This document shows, one piece after another, positions 36,485 through 64,000 of a DNA stretch of 64,000 nt. Position 1 is the first letter of the stretch. Every line of letters starts with the position of its first letter. The notes beneath the pieces are model-generated. The model was not told the DNA's origin and did not search any database. It saw only the letters and a list, made by a program, of their open reading frames with translations. The translations under genes and the position numbers were made by a program. This DNA is from Siphlonurus alternatus (taxonomy: Eukaryota; Arthropoda; Insecta; Ephemeroptera; Siphlonuridae), in the NCBI GenBank assembly GCA_949825025.1, contig OX463778.1, positions 42,030,646 to 42,094,645 of the forward strand. The letters run 5' to 3'.

Positions 36485-36763
36485 ATATACAAAAGTACGT
36501 AATTCAATTTTTAGTATTTTTTTACCGTATGAAATTGCATGCCACTGTTAATTAAAAAAAAAGGAAAAACGCGTTTAAAGCTTGAGTAGGGGGGACGGCG
36601 AATCAATCAATAATACAGTAATTCGTATTTTATTTATTTTCAAATCTTAAGAGCGGAGAGTGAGGGCGAATTGCCATCACAGTTAGATCCCGTATAAGAT
36701 TTACATTAATGTAGTGTGCACTGTTTAAGTGTATATTGTTACAATATTGTATATAATATATAT

Positions 36764-37404
36764 CAGGGATCGGATGCGGATGCAGATGCAAGATGCACAC
36801 GGATGCGCAAAAATGGGCTTGCATCCGCATCCGTGCATCCCAGATGCACAGGGAAAAATGAATGCATCCGGATGCGCATCCCAGATGCACGGGAAAAAAT
36901 GAATGCATCCGGATGCGCATCCTAGATGCATGAAAATTAAATTTGCATCCGGATGCGCATCCACGGATGCACGAAAAATAAATTTGCATCCATTTAACAC
37001 TTTTTTTTCTCCTTTTTTCTCAGGTTTTTTGCTAATGGCCTCTAAATAAATCTTTAATACAAGGCATTTTCTTAACATTTATTTGTCACTTAGCGTTTAA
37101 AATTGCAAGAAACAAAGTGTATTATAAAAACCAAAGATCGGATGCGGATGCACGCAAGATGCACACGGATGCGCAAAAATTGGCTTGCATCCGCATCCGT
37201 GCATCCCAGATGCACGGGAAAAAATTAATGCATCCGGATGCGCATCCCAGATGCATGGAAAATAAATTTGCATCCGGATGCGCATCCCAGATGCATGAAA
37301 AATAAATTTGCATCTAGATGCGCATTCATGGATGCACGAAAAATTAATTTGCATCGGGATGCGCATCTCGGATGCACGAAAAAAACGCGTGCATCCGGTC
37401 CCTG
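36764..37404. mobile_element. hAT-like element carrying a GGATGC minisatellite, copy 1 (641 bp)
   Basis: The ends are CAGGGATCGGATGC and GCATCCGGTCCCTG, flanked by an 8-bp ATATATAT on both sides (uninformative alone in AT-repeat DNA, but the second copy confirms the length). The interior consists of two blocks of tandem units of roughly 45 bases built on GGATGCGCATCC and GATGCACGAAAAATAAATTT, separated by a unique stretch (about 36995-37135). The His-Pro-Asp-Ala / Gly-Cys-Ala-Ser peptides are translations of the minisatellite. Confidence 0.88.
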
Positions 37405-38456
37405 ATATATATAATTATATATATATATTTAATTGCAATAATCAACAAACTGGAGCTTGCTTTATAGTTACCTACGTATCTTATGCCATGCAATTGGGTG
37501 ATTTGGTATCGTATAAAAATTACCATATTGAAATTAAAGTAAACTTCTTCCGATTTACCTTTCAGGAGCATAAATGGCCAAAAACTTCAGATTCCGGTGA
37601 TATATTCATTTTTACAATTCTACATTTGTCATATATTATATTGAAATCTGTATGTGAAAATCATAAAATTCTCATAAGGTCCAATGTATAAGCAGAATTG
37701 ACACACATAATCAACAACAACAAAATACACTGGGTGGACGAGTTTGTTTACTTTTTGCTAAAACATTAGAACACGAATTTTTTATTTGTTTTAAATAATA
37801 TAATGAGGTAGAATTTTAACAAGCAAAGTTTACAGCAGTTATTCAAAGTCATACGAGTACAAAAGTGACGTTACCTAGAAAAATTAAAATCAATTTTCTG
37901 ACCAAAATTTAAATTTAAAATATAAAGTATTTTTTTTTTAAAGGGGCAGGGTCTTTATGCCCATAAGTATATATGCCATGTATTATATAGTTAAGTTAAT
38001 TAAGTTTGTAAGATTTTGTCACTAATTAATTACAGTATTATTATTTATACCAGATTACATGAATACATGCAGTAATAATTTATTACAAATTTAAAGAATT
38101 GACAGGAGAATTGACAATCACAATTATATTGATAATGATAATTAATTATTTATTGAGATGTTTATGCAACATTAATTGCGGGACCATGGCAAAAGACCCC
38201 GATGGTCTTTTGCATGTTACATTGCTATATAGTATTATTAATGCACAAAAGAAATTAAGGGCATATAGACGTGAAATCTACGAGATACTAAAAAATATAT
38301 ATATTATATTTAATTCAAACTATCAAATAAAAATAATTAAATTACAATGTAGTTGCGACCGACAAGTATGTACCCTGTCGTTATAATACACTCCATCGTT
38401 ACCTAATGAACAGACAAAAAAATTGCATGACTTTAAAATTTTTAATGCCTAAAAAA
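37405..38456. other. AT-rich DNA between the two GGATGC elements
   Basis: No gene or repeat is recognised. The longest frame (38099-38386) has no family features and begins without an ATG. Confidence 0.6.
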
Positions 38457-38967
38457 CAGGGACCGGATGCACGCGTTTTTTTCGTGCATCCGAGATGCGC
38501 ATCCGGATGCATTAATTTTTTCCCGTGCATCTGGGATGCACGGATGCGGATGCAAGCCCATTTTTGCGCATCCGTGTGCATCTTGCATCTGCATCCGATC
38601 TTTGGTTTTTATAATACACTTTGTTTCTTGTAATTTTTAAAGGACAAGTGGCAAATAAAGTTAAAAATTATGCCTCGTGTTAAAGATTTATTTAGAGGCA
38701 ATTAGCAAAAAACCTGATAAAAAAGAGAAAAAAAAAGTGTTAAATGGATGCAAATTTATTTTTCGTGCATCCGTGGATGCGCATCCGGATGCAAATTTAT
38801 TTTTCATGCATCTGGGATGCGCATCCGGATGCATTCATTTTTCCCCGTGCATCTGGGATGCGCATCCGGATGCATTCATTTTTTCCTGTGCATCTGGGAT
38901 GCACGGATGTGGATGCAAGCCCATTTTTGCGCATCCGTGTGCATCTTGCATCCGCATCCGATCCCTG
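38457..38967. mobile_element. hAT-like element carrying a GGATGC minisatellite, copy 2 (511 bp, inverted)
   Basis: Inverted relative to 36764-37404, with ends CAGGGACCGGATGC and GCATCCGATCCCTG and an exact, informative 8-bp target duplication CTAAAAAA (38449-38456 and 38968-38975). It has fewer minisatellite units than copy 1, accounting for most of the 130-base size difference. Confidence 0.92.
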
Positions 38968-38975
38968 CTAAAAAA

Positions 38976-40021
38976 CGTATGTACGTATAAAATGTATTTT
39001 AAATTTACGTATAAAATGCATAATATATTATATGGGTCAACTACGATTTAATTTCCGCTGTATCCGCGTCAAAACTGTCAAGAGATTATTAAAATTACAA
39101 TGTTACGCAGCAGTTGCACGTAAAAGTAAACAGGATACACGATGAAGTGACCTCTTGTTAGAGTGACCTCAAATAAAGGCAAGTAAGTTGTGGAGATTTC
39201 AGAGAAAATCATTCACGTTTATCCCAGCGGTGAGATAAGCTGCTAGCGATGTTATATCGTCAGCTTGAACATGATCAGAGCCAATAATATTTAAGACTTA
39301 TAAATTGATTAAATTAAATATGCCTGTGTCTCACCGTAGCAGAGCAGCACGTCCCGAGGAGAGTGACTGGACTTAACAGGTGTCCGTTTAGCACACTCGA
39401 TGTTTACGTCCAACAGCTAGGCCACACTCAACACACAACATACACCTCCGTACTCCGTAGTACTCGCACTGTTTCAGTCAGACTGCACTGCCAAGTGCCA
39501 GCACTGCTGCTTGCCTGCTTCTGCTTTGCTGCGTCGCTGGCTGGTCGCTGGTGCTTCTCTGGTCTCCGCCTCTTTTCCCCTTCTCTATCCTAGCAGCTCC
39601 AGCGCTCCAGCCAGCTTCCAACTCCAGCTATTATTCCCAAGTTCCAGCCAAGGTTCCAGCCCCAACAGTCTTGCAGGCGTCTAATAATTTTTCTGATGTC
39701 GTCATCAGCTGGAACACTGGAACGGAATCTCAACATGTTGCTTGGCGCGTTTTATGCTGAACGGTTATCAGCGCTTTATCTGTACGTGGTAAAAAGATCA
39801 ACTAATTGGAATGTTGTGTGAAAGCGCTAAAACATTATGTACTTCAAAATTTTCTGCTCGGAGTACTCTGAGCCTCTGAGGTTCTCTGAGCAAACTGCAA
39901 TGCTGAGCAAGTAAACTTTACGAATAAAAATCGTGACGTCATATGCAATGCTGTACTCCTTATCTCACTTGTGTAGCTGGTGTCGTATTACTCCTTAAAG
40001 TTCTATCCATGGTATATGCAT
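38976..40021. other. Intergenic DNA with a GC-richer block
   Basis: The block at about 39330-39770 is less AT-rich and has pyrimidine-rich stretches, but its open frames show no recognisable domain. It may be a non-coding exon or a promoter. Nothing else is seen. Confidence 0.45.
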
Positions 40022-41185
40022 CAGGGTCGGTCTGGCCATATAGTTGACTCCACAAATGCGGAGCGGGCCCCGGCCTGCGCGGGCCCCCTCCGGACCTCAT
40101 AGAAAATTTGAAATTTTACTGAAATTATAAAATATTCAAAAATTTATCAAGTGTTTCAAGGATCATTTTATGATAAAAAGACACGCTTGACTTTGTGCAT
40201 TAACTTACAATTCATACATATCTTTGAGAGGACTTAAAAGAAATTAAGCACTGTAGAAAAATAGACGTATTTGAATATCTAACCAGTTCACATTTTAATT
40301 ATTTAAAAAAAAAAGTTTGTATTGAATTTTAGGACGACATGTATCCAAAAATTCTATCTCACATAGGTTGTCCAGAAAGAACTTCCAAATATTATTAAAA
40401 ACGCGTAGGGCCTACCTAACAAACACTCTCTATTAATTCGAAAAAATACACCATTATGATGCGATATAAAAGAAGTATAGACATATACGAGCTGTAACCA
40501 AAAAATATTTAAAAAATATATTTAATTATGTTTCTGAATCTGTATTCCCATCAATAAATAAATGAAAACTCATATGAGAATTAACATATATTTACTATGG
40601 CATATGTTTTCGATTTTTTTACAGAAAAACTGCTCCGAGCAAAAATATTTTTTATGCGTTTTTGGTTAAGCTCGAGCCATGGTACACCACCTATGGCTAT
40701 AACAGTGTACTTTTTCAAGTGAATAAATGGAGGATGTTTGTCAAGTAAGACGCTTTTTCTCTGACTTTGGATTTTTTTCTATTTTATTTTATAGAACCTA
40801 TGTATGATATTTGAATTTTTTGGATTTCGGTTGCATTATGGAGGAGCACTAGAACTATTTTTAGAAAATAATAATATATTAACTCAGCTGTTTCTTTATT
40901 TTTTTATTTTATTTTTTGGTCGTAGATCATCATTTACTTTAACTTAAAAAAAATATATATTAAACTGTAACTAAAAAAAAAAAAAAAACTCAAATTTAAT
41001 TTCCCAATAAATGAAATCTTGCAATATTTTAACATATTAAAAAGAATAAGAAAGCCACGCCCCTTTTGCTAAAATTTTTGCGCCTACGGCGGGCAACTTA
41101 ATTCCCCCCCCTCCCCCGCCCGCTCCACGGCCGGGCCCTTCGGGCCCTCCCGCGGAGCGGTCCATCGGCCCCCAGACCGACCCTG
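40022..41185. mobile_element. hAT-like element with GC-rich ends (1164 bp)
   Basis: The ends CAGGGTCGGTCTGG and CCAGACCGACCCTG are inverted repeats, followed by GC-rich sub-terminal DNA (GCGGGCCCCGG and CCGGGCCCTTCGGGCCC). TATGCAT lies by each end (left ATATGCAT, right TTATGCAT two bases out), so the target duplication is imperfect. AAGCCACGCCCCTTTT near the right end resembles the sub-terminal block of the 1682-bp elements. No transposase frame is present. Confidence 0.75.
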
Positions 41186-41419
41186 AATTATGCATGGTAT
41201 ATACTCTTATGCATTGCACTCTCATCTGCCAGCTAGTCTGCTAGAGCATGCAGTTTTTTTTATTATTTACGATCGATCGATCAACCTTATGACTTGCCTG
41301 TGCCCTCTATAATAGCGCTAATTTTTTTTTTTTTTTATTGTAATAGCTGTCCAGAGACCTTATAGGGTCTCAAGTCTCTATATATATTATGCATAGATGT
41401 TGCTTAATTGCTATTAGGG

Positions 41420-41420
<1 letters not shown>

Positions 41421-41476
<56 letters not shown>
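41421..41476. repeat. (AT)n microsatellite
   Basis: A pure AT dinucleotide run of about 56 bases. Confidence 0.95.
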
Positions 41477-41481
<5 letters not shown>

Positions 41482-42576
41482 CATTGTAACTATATATAAA
41501 CTATAATCTAAATAATTAACCTACATCGCCGCGGATCCCGGAGCGTACCGTAACACACTCGATCGTATAGTACGCCGGGTGGAATATCTAGCTCCACCAA
41601 AAACATTTTCCAACGAGCTCAAACTTTAATTCCTTCACAGCCTATTATATAAATGGGACCTCTCACTATATACATATTTAATGGGTTAAATTCCATCACC
41701 TGGTGCTATTAAAAAATAATACCCGTACCGTGATATATATGTGATCCAAGTTCCAATATCAATAATTAATATTAAAATAGGGCTATATCTGGCCAATCTG
41801 TAATAGATGACACTATACTATTAAATTTACAAAAAGCTATAGCACACATTAAAAAAAAAAGTTTTGAGTTTTAATCATGCAGCAAATATACTGCACATTT
41901 CTTTTTTTTTTAACTATCATTTTTTGTACATAATAATTAATATGTTAATATGTACATATAATTGGTGAAATAAAAATAAAATAAATAAAAATAAAAATAA
42001 AAAAAAACTGAAGTTTATTTTTAATTACAATGAAGCACGGACGTGATCTATACCCCCCTACCCCTAGAGCGTGCCTCTGGTCCAAAGACCCACCTATATG
42101 TATAAAATAGGGTGTAACAAACGTTGGGCCAAAAGGGCCGGGGCATGGGCCTTCGATCGCTCGCGCGGCTTTGGCCTCCTATACAATAAGCCCAGGCCAA
42201 AAGTGCTAGGTTAATTAATTGGTTCGAAGACGTCTTAATTCGATCATCTCGATCTACAAATTTTTTAACTGCCGTACTGTTTGTTTGTTTGTTTGTTTGT
42301 TTGTTTGTTTGTTTTTGTTTTTCTTTTCTTTCCCATTGCTCGGAGTGTAAAAAACTTTTGAACTGTGTGCATTGCTTGATTATAAAATAAAATATAAAAT
42401 AAAATTTTTATAAAATAAAATGAAGATAATTAATAAATAAATATTTAAATTAATTTTACTGCAACTTTTCATGATTAAAACAAAAATCAAGCTATGCCAC
42501 TTTTTCCATAGAAAAAATCCCGCCTCGATCGGTCCGGGTTTGGGGCCTTCAGGCCTCCATCTGAAGCGCACTGCAT

Positions 42577-42662
42577 GAACGGGTCTTTCACCATACGTCA
42601 CAAAACAATATGACGTCATCATTGTGTAGGCAAAAAACATTGTCAGCGGCATAGCAAATACG
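42577..42662. repeat. Dispersed repeat copy (ACGGGTCTTTCACC type), second copy
   Basis: It shares GAACGGGTCTTTCACCATAC, then TCACAAAA, TATGACGTCA and GTAGGCAAAAA, with 33991-34078 in the same orientation. Confidence 0.55.
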
Positions 42663-42882
42663 TGTTAAAGTTGGTCTCGAAATTAATTTCTCCTGACGAT
42701 TCGTATTATCATTTCTCATATTAGAATTTTCATTCATAAATGGTGACAAGAAGAACCAATGCTAGTGAAAAAAAATATTTGGCGACCAAAACTGTTATGA
42801 GAAAAAGAGTTGTTGTGAGTTAGTTATATGAGGTAGAGATAATGTCGGTCAGCTGTTTTTTTAGCTTCATTTGATTAACATG

Positions 42883-43300
42883 GGAGTTGCAACTGAGCGT
42901 TCAAGGAGTGAACCTCGTACAAAATATCGTGTGACTCCGTGTTGAGTGTCTCACCCATCCTAGTAATTTCCTTTTCCCTTCTTTATTTTAACCTTCTCTA
43001 TTTTCTACCCTTTCCCAGATACTCAATTCCATTATCAACAGCATCCTCACCACATCCCACATAGTCAAACTTGCCCAATTAACTAGCCCGTGCTCTTGTG
43101 TCCTTGGGAACAGACGCTTGAGCCTGTGTCAAAATTCCCTGCATTCCATCACCTTTCATGTTGGCACCTGCATCATCACCTAACATTCCTTCACACCACG
43201 CCCCATAATCAACCTACTAGACCTGTGTATTTACACGTACCATTGTTCATCCATCCTATCACCCTACCTTATAAAAAGGCACTAGTTGAACCTACTTAGA

Positions 43301-43386
<86 letters not shown>

Positions 43387-43463
43387 ATAGTTATTAACTT
43401 ACTTGGACCGGGCCAAATGGTTTTATTGTTAACCGACGGCCCTTAAAATTCAACTCAGTTCAG
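42883..43463. mobile_element. 581-bp insertion with a 13-bp target duplication
   Basis: TTTGATTAACATG occurs on both sides (42870-42882 and 43464-43476), and the palindrome arm continues after the second copy. The insert has no terminal inverted repeats that I can see, contains the (AT)n run at 43303-43383, and has no clear A-tail. The duplication length suggests a retroposed sequence, but the class is not known. Confidence 0.65.
43303..43383. repeat. (AT)n microsatellite
   Basis: A pure AT dinucleotide run of about 81 bases inside the 581-bp insertion. Confidence 0.95.
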
Positions 43464-43931
43464 TTTGATTAACATGTAAATCTTACCAAATTCACAAAAA
43501 TTCTGAAATTTTTTTGAGAGGCAGATATTAGTGCCTAAAAGCCATAGAAAAAATTTCAAAACAATTTAACGAGCCGATTTTTTTTAATTAATTTATTTAA
43601 TTTTCAGCATAGGGCTTTCCCATGGAGAGACAAACTAAAAAATTAATTTAAAAAAATCGGCTCGTTAAATTGTTTTGAAATTTTTTCTATGGCTTTTAGG
43701 CACTAACATCTACCTCTCAAAAAATGTTCAGAATTTTTGTGAATTTGCTAAGGTTTACATGTTAATCAAATGGAGCTAAAAAAACAGCTGACCGACGTTA
43801 TCTCTACGTTAACACGCGCACAACATAGGATTTTAGATTTTTCTGCATATACATCCCGAAGCTCTTCGGGCGGCTTCGAGCATCCCCGTGCTACCCAAAA
43901 TGTAAACATGAAATTCCCGTATAAGTCATAG

Positions 43932-44026
43932 TGCATGATTACTTTCAGCACCTCTGGCTTAGTGGGTATCGTGGGTGACTCACCCACGATACCCACTAAG
44001 CCAGAGGTGCTGAAAGTAATCATGCA
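43932..44026. repeat. Perfect palindrome: 46-bp arms, 3-bp spacer
   Basis: Left arm 43932-43977 (starting TGCATGATTACTTTCAGC) and right arm 43981-44026 are exact reverse complements with only ACT between them. Unlike the MITEs here, the sequence is not AT-rich and includes CACCTCTGGCTTAGTGGGT. It could fold into a long stable hairpin if transcribed, or a cruciform as DNA. An assembly or cloning snap-back artefact is possible. Confidence 0.9.
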
Positions 44027-45732
44027 ATATGCCTAAGCTGTGGGTCTCTTCCAAAAAAGCCCGACCGTACCATATATGGTCGAAAAAATATGTCAATTCC
44101 TCCCAGCATTTGCTTATATTATAGTTTTGACTTTTGACTGAGGAGGGAACCATGAAAAATTCATATTATATATATATATATATATATATTAAAATTAACT
44201 GCATGTATGGACTTTAGAAAAGCTTTTCTTTATCTTTAGATTATTTAACAATTATTAAGCTTTACGTCATGGGTAATCTCCTACACTGTGTTATAATTAT
44301 TCAATATTTGTGCCATGTTGTTTAATAAAGAGTATAACAATTTATTTTTTGTTACTTTTTATTTCACATTTTATTGTTACTTGTACATATGGAATACTGA
44401 ACGTAACATTTAGGCTATATAGATATATAACAACATGATCTTATTTCAGCGCTCTTGTCTCAAACATCTTGCATTAATTATTTTAATAATTATCGTACAA
44501 TACATATTATGTCATATTTTTTGAATATGTATAATTATAATATGCATGAATTATGAATTATTCTTAAAATTATATAAGCCTGCTTAAATTTAAATATGGT
44601 ATGAATGCAGTTTGTAATGGAGTGTAATTGGAGACAATGAACGCTCTATAAAACTTGAACAATCAACATGTAAGCATGTAAAAAGAACAAGTATACTTGA
44701 TCAACATATAAACACAATAAATTTACAATACATTACAGTAAACCACTAGGTGGCCAGCAACCATTTATAAATATTGCTCTTTGAGTTTTCTTTATTCATC
44801 GTGAAGATTATAACGTGCAAACTTTGTCCACAATATATGATCTGCTGGGATCGAGTCAATTTATTACTCTCATGACGGCTTTCCGCAATGAGGCTAATAA
44901 AGCCTGGGTTAGACTTAATTGTAAATTGAATCAAGAAATATCCACATGTGTACCTGCAATGTAGCATAAATAGCTTAATGATATTTACATAAACTTATTT
45001 GAGTTTTTTTTTATTACTTATTATTAAATTTATAAATATCAATTAAGTGTAACCCTAACTGAATTAGTATCTAAGTAGGTGACAAATAAGGAAATAATTG
45101 ACAAAGTTCTTCTACATATAAACGTGATATACATTATACATATTTGTAATATCTCTCAAAAGAAACTTCCATCTCGTTTGCAATATAATAATATAATTAA
45201 TTAATTAAAAATTGAAAAATTCAAAAAAATTTCAAATTACTATTAAATTGTATTAGTAAAAACAGTAAATATATATAATCAAAGACAATTACGTATTAAT
45301 TTTAATAATTTAAAACCATTCAGAAGTTGCTTGAAATGTAACTAATTTATGTTATAGTTATTCAAGTGAAACTGCAGTATAATTAGTATATACAGTATAA
45401 TATGTAGCAATCAATATATTATAGACTATATAGTTTATAGATTAATTTGTTACGGTTCTTACAGGATTATATTGATTAGCCTATAATATAGTTTAAAAAA
45501 GAACAATAATTGCGTGATGATAAGATAAAACGAGATAAAATTTTCTTTGTTTAATAAAAAATAGGAGGCACAGCTTTGGTTAATTAAACTATTTTAATAA
45601 ATACATTTAATTTTTACTATATACACATCAGGGCTGCCAATTACTGGGCGTGATTATATTGTCGACCACATACTGCTGCACTATAGGATTAAGTCGAGCC
45701 CTGACTAGCTATAGTCGCGGCGCCTGTGCTGA
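44027..45732. other. AT-rich DNA downstream of MADD
   Basis: No gene is recognised. It should contain the MADD 3' UTR read leftward from 45733. A short (AT)n lies near 44166-44190. Confidence 0.6.
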
Positions 45733-63828
<18,096 letters not shown>

Positions 63829-64000
63829 CTGTAGGAAGGAAGGAGTGTATATTTTAAATGAGTGAATAATGTGAATAATAATATTAATAATTATATTATT
63901 TCAATTTTTTTCATTTATACGTCATGAACGAAGATTACAGTATAATTGATATAATTTTATGTATGATAAAATTATTATTTTTATCAAATTTAAATTTACG
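63829..64000 (-). other. MADD intron running off the window
   Basis: AT-rich intron sequence upstream of the first visible exon. The exon acceptor is CTACAG, read on the minus strand at 63829-63834. Confidence 0.7.

Larger units (their letters stand above)
41186..42832. other. AT-rich intergenic DNA with repeat relics
   Basis: It includes a (GTTT)n run near 42279-42317. GC-richer relics at 42121-42210 and 42520-42580 include a minus-strand copy of the CAGTGCGCTTCAGAT sub-terminal block of the 1682-bp hAT-like element. No gene is recognised. Confidence 0.6.
42833..43808. mobile_element. Palindromic MITE split by an insertion
   Basis: The left end GTAGAGATAATGTCGGTCAG and its inverse CTGACCGACGTTATCTCTAC form a foldback whose arms continue through AACGAGCCGATTTTTT and AAAAAATCGGCTCGTT around a centre near 43610. 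TTAA follows the right end (43809-43812). The GTAGAGATAA end is like that of family P1 copy 4. The left arm is interrupted at 42883-43463. Confidence 0.75.

Noticed and set aside
36764..38967. CRISPR-like array
   Set aside because: Units are contiguous and degenerate without unique spacers, lie within TIR elements, and the genome is eukaryotic.
36630..39051. Repetitive His-Pro-Asp-Ala / Gly-Cys-Ala-Ser proteins
   Set aside because: They are six-frame translations of the GGATGC minisatellite inside TIR elements; frames overlap on both strands and lack independent support.
39363..39760. Possible secreted or Ser-rich protein on the plus strand
   Set aside because: Two overlapping frames, no domain, no splice-consistent extension found; composition alone explains the open frames.

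Overview
This is a eukaryotic nuclear window from an animal, most likely an invertebrate. Coding exons are short and separated by GT-AG introns. Intergenic and intronic DNA is very AT-rich, with long pure (AT)n runs, A- and T-tracts and many foldback or MITE-type repeats. Gene content (an EXTL3/botv-type exostosin, a tetraspanin and a MADD/Rab3-GEP) fits a bilaterian. The SINE body resembles arthropod SINEs, so an arthropod is my best guess, but the species cannot be named from this sequence.

Three protein-coding genes can be rebuilt exon by exon with matching intron phases. (1) Plus strand, 4474-13998: a complete 13-exon exostosin-like glycosyltransferase of the EXTL3/botv class, 912 residues, for heparan-sulfate chain initiation. 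(2) Minus strand, 23443-20795: a complete 6-exon tetraspanin of 254 residues. (3) Minus strand, 63828-45733: the 3' part of MADD/Rab3-GEP in at least 21 exons, about 1160 residues, including the death-domain and C-terminal regions; its DENN-containing 5' end lies beyond the right edge. Genes 1 and 2 converge; gene 2 lies about 22 kb downstream of gene 3 on the same strand.

Layout: 1-4.0 kb is repeat and AT-rich upstream DNA with a 1.37-kb palindrome; 4.4-14.0 kb is the exostosin gene with several MITEs in its introns; 14-20.7 kb is intergenic with a mariner-like element split by a 1682-bp hAT-like element; 20.8-23.4 kb is the tetraspanin; 23.4-45.7 kb is a repeat-rich gap with a second copy of the same 1682-bp element, TTAA-flanked palindromes, a tRNA-derived SINE and two hAT-like elements filled with a GGATGC minisatellite; 45.7-63.8 kb is MADD.

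The most interesting signals are the two equal-length hAT-like copies, each with its own exact 8-bp target duplication; the GGATGC minisatellite elements, also with exact 8-bp duplications; a set of TTAA-flanked near-palindromic MITEs, several inside transcribed introns; a foldback element enclosing a tRNA-like sequence; a perfect 46-bp-arm palindrome; and MADD splicing options (a 12-nt microexon, two adjacent exons with the same LxxHAK start, and an alternative last exon). I found no convincing new multi-gene system. The genes show no evident functional linkage to each other beyond general roles in cell-surface and trafficking biology.
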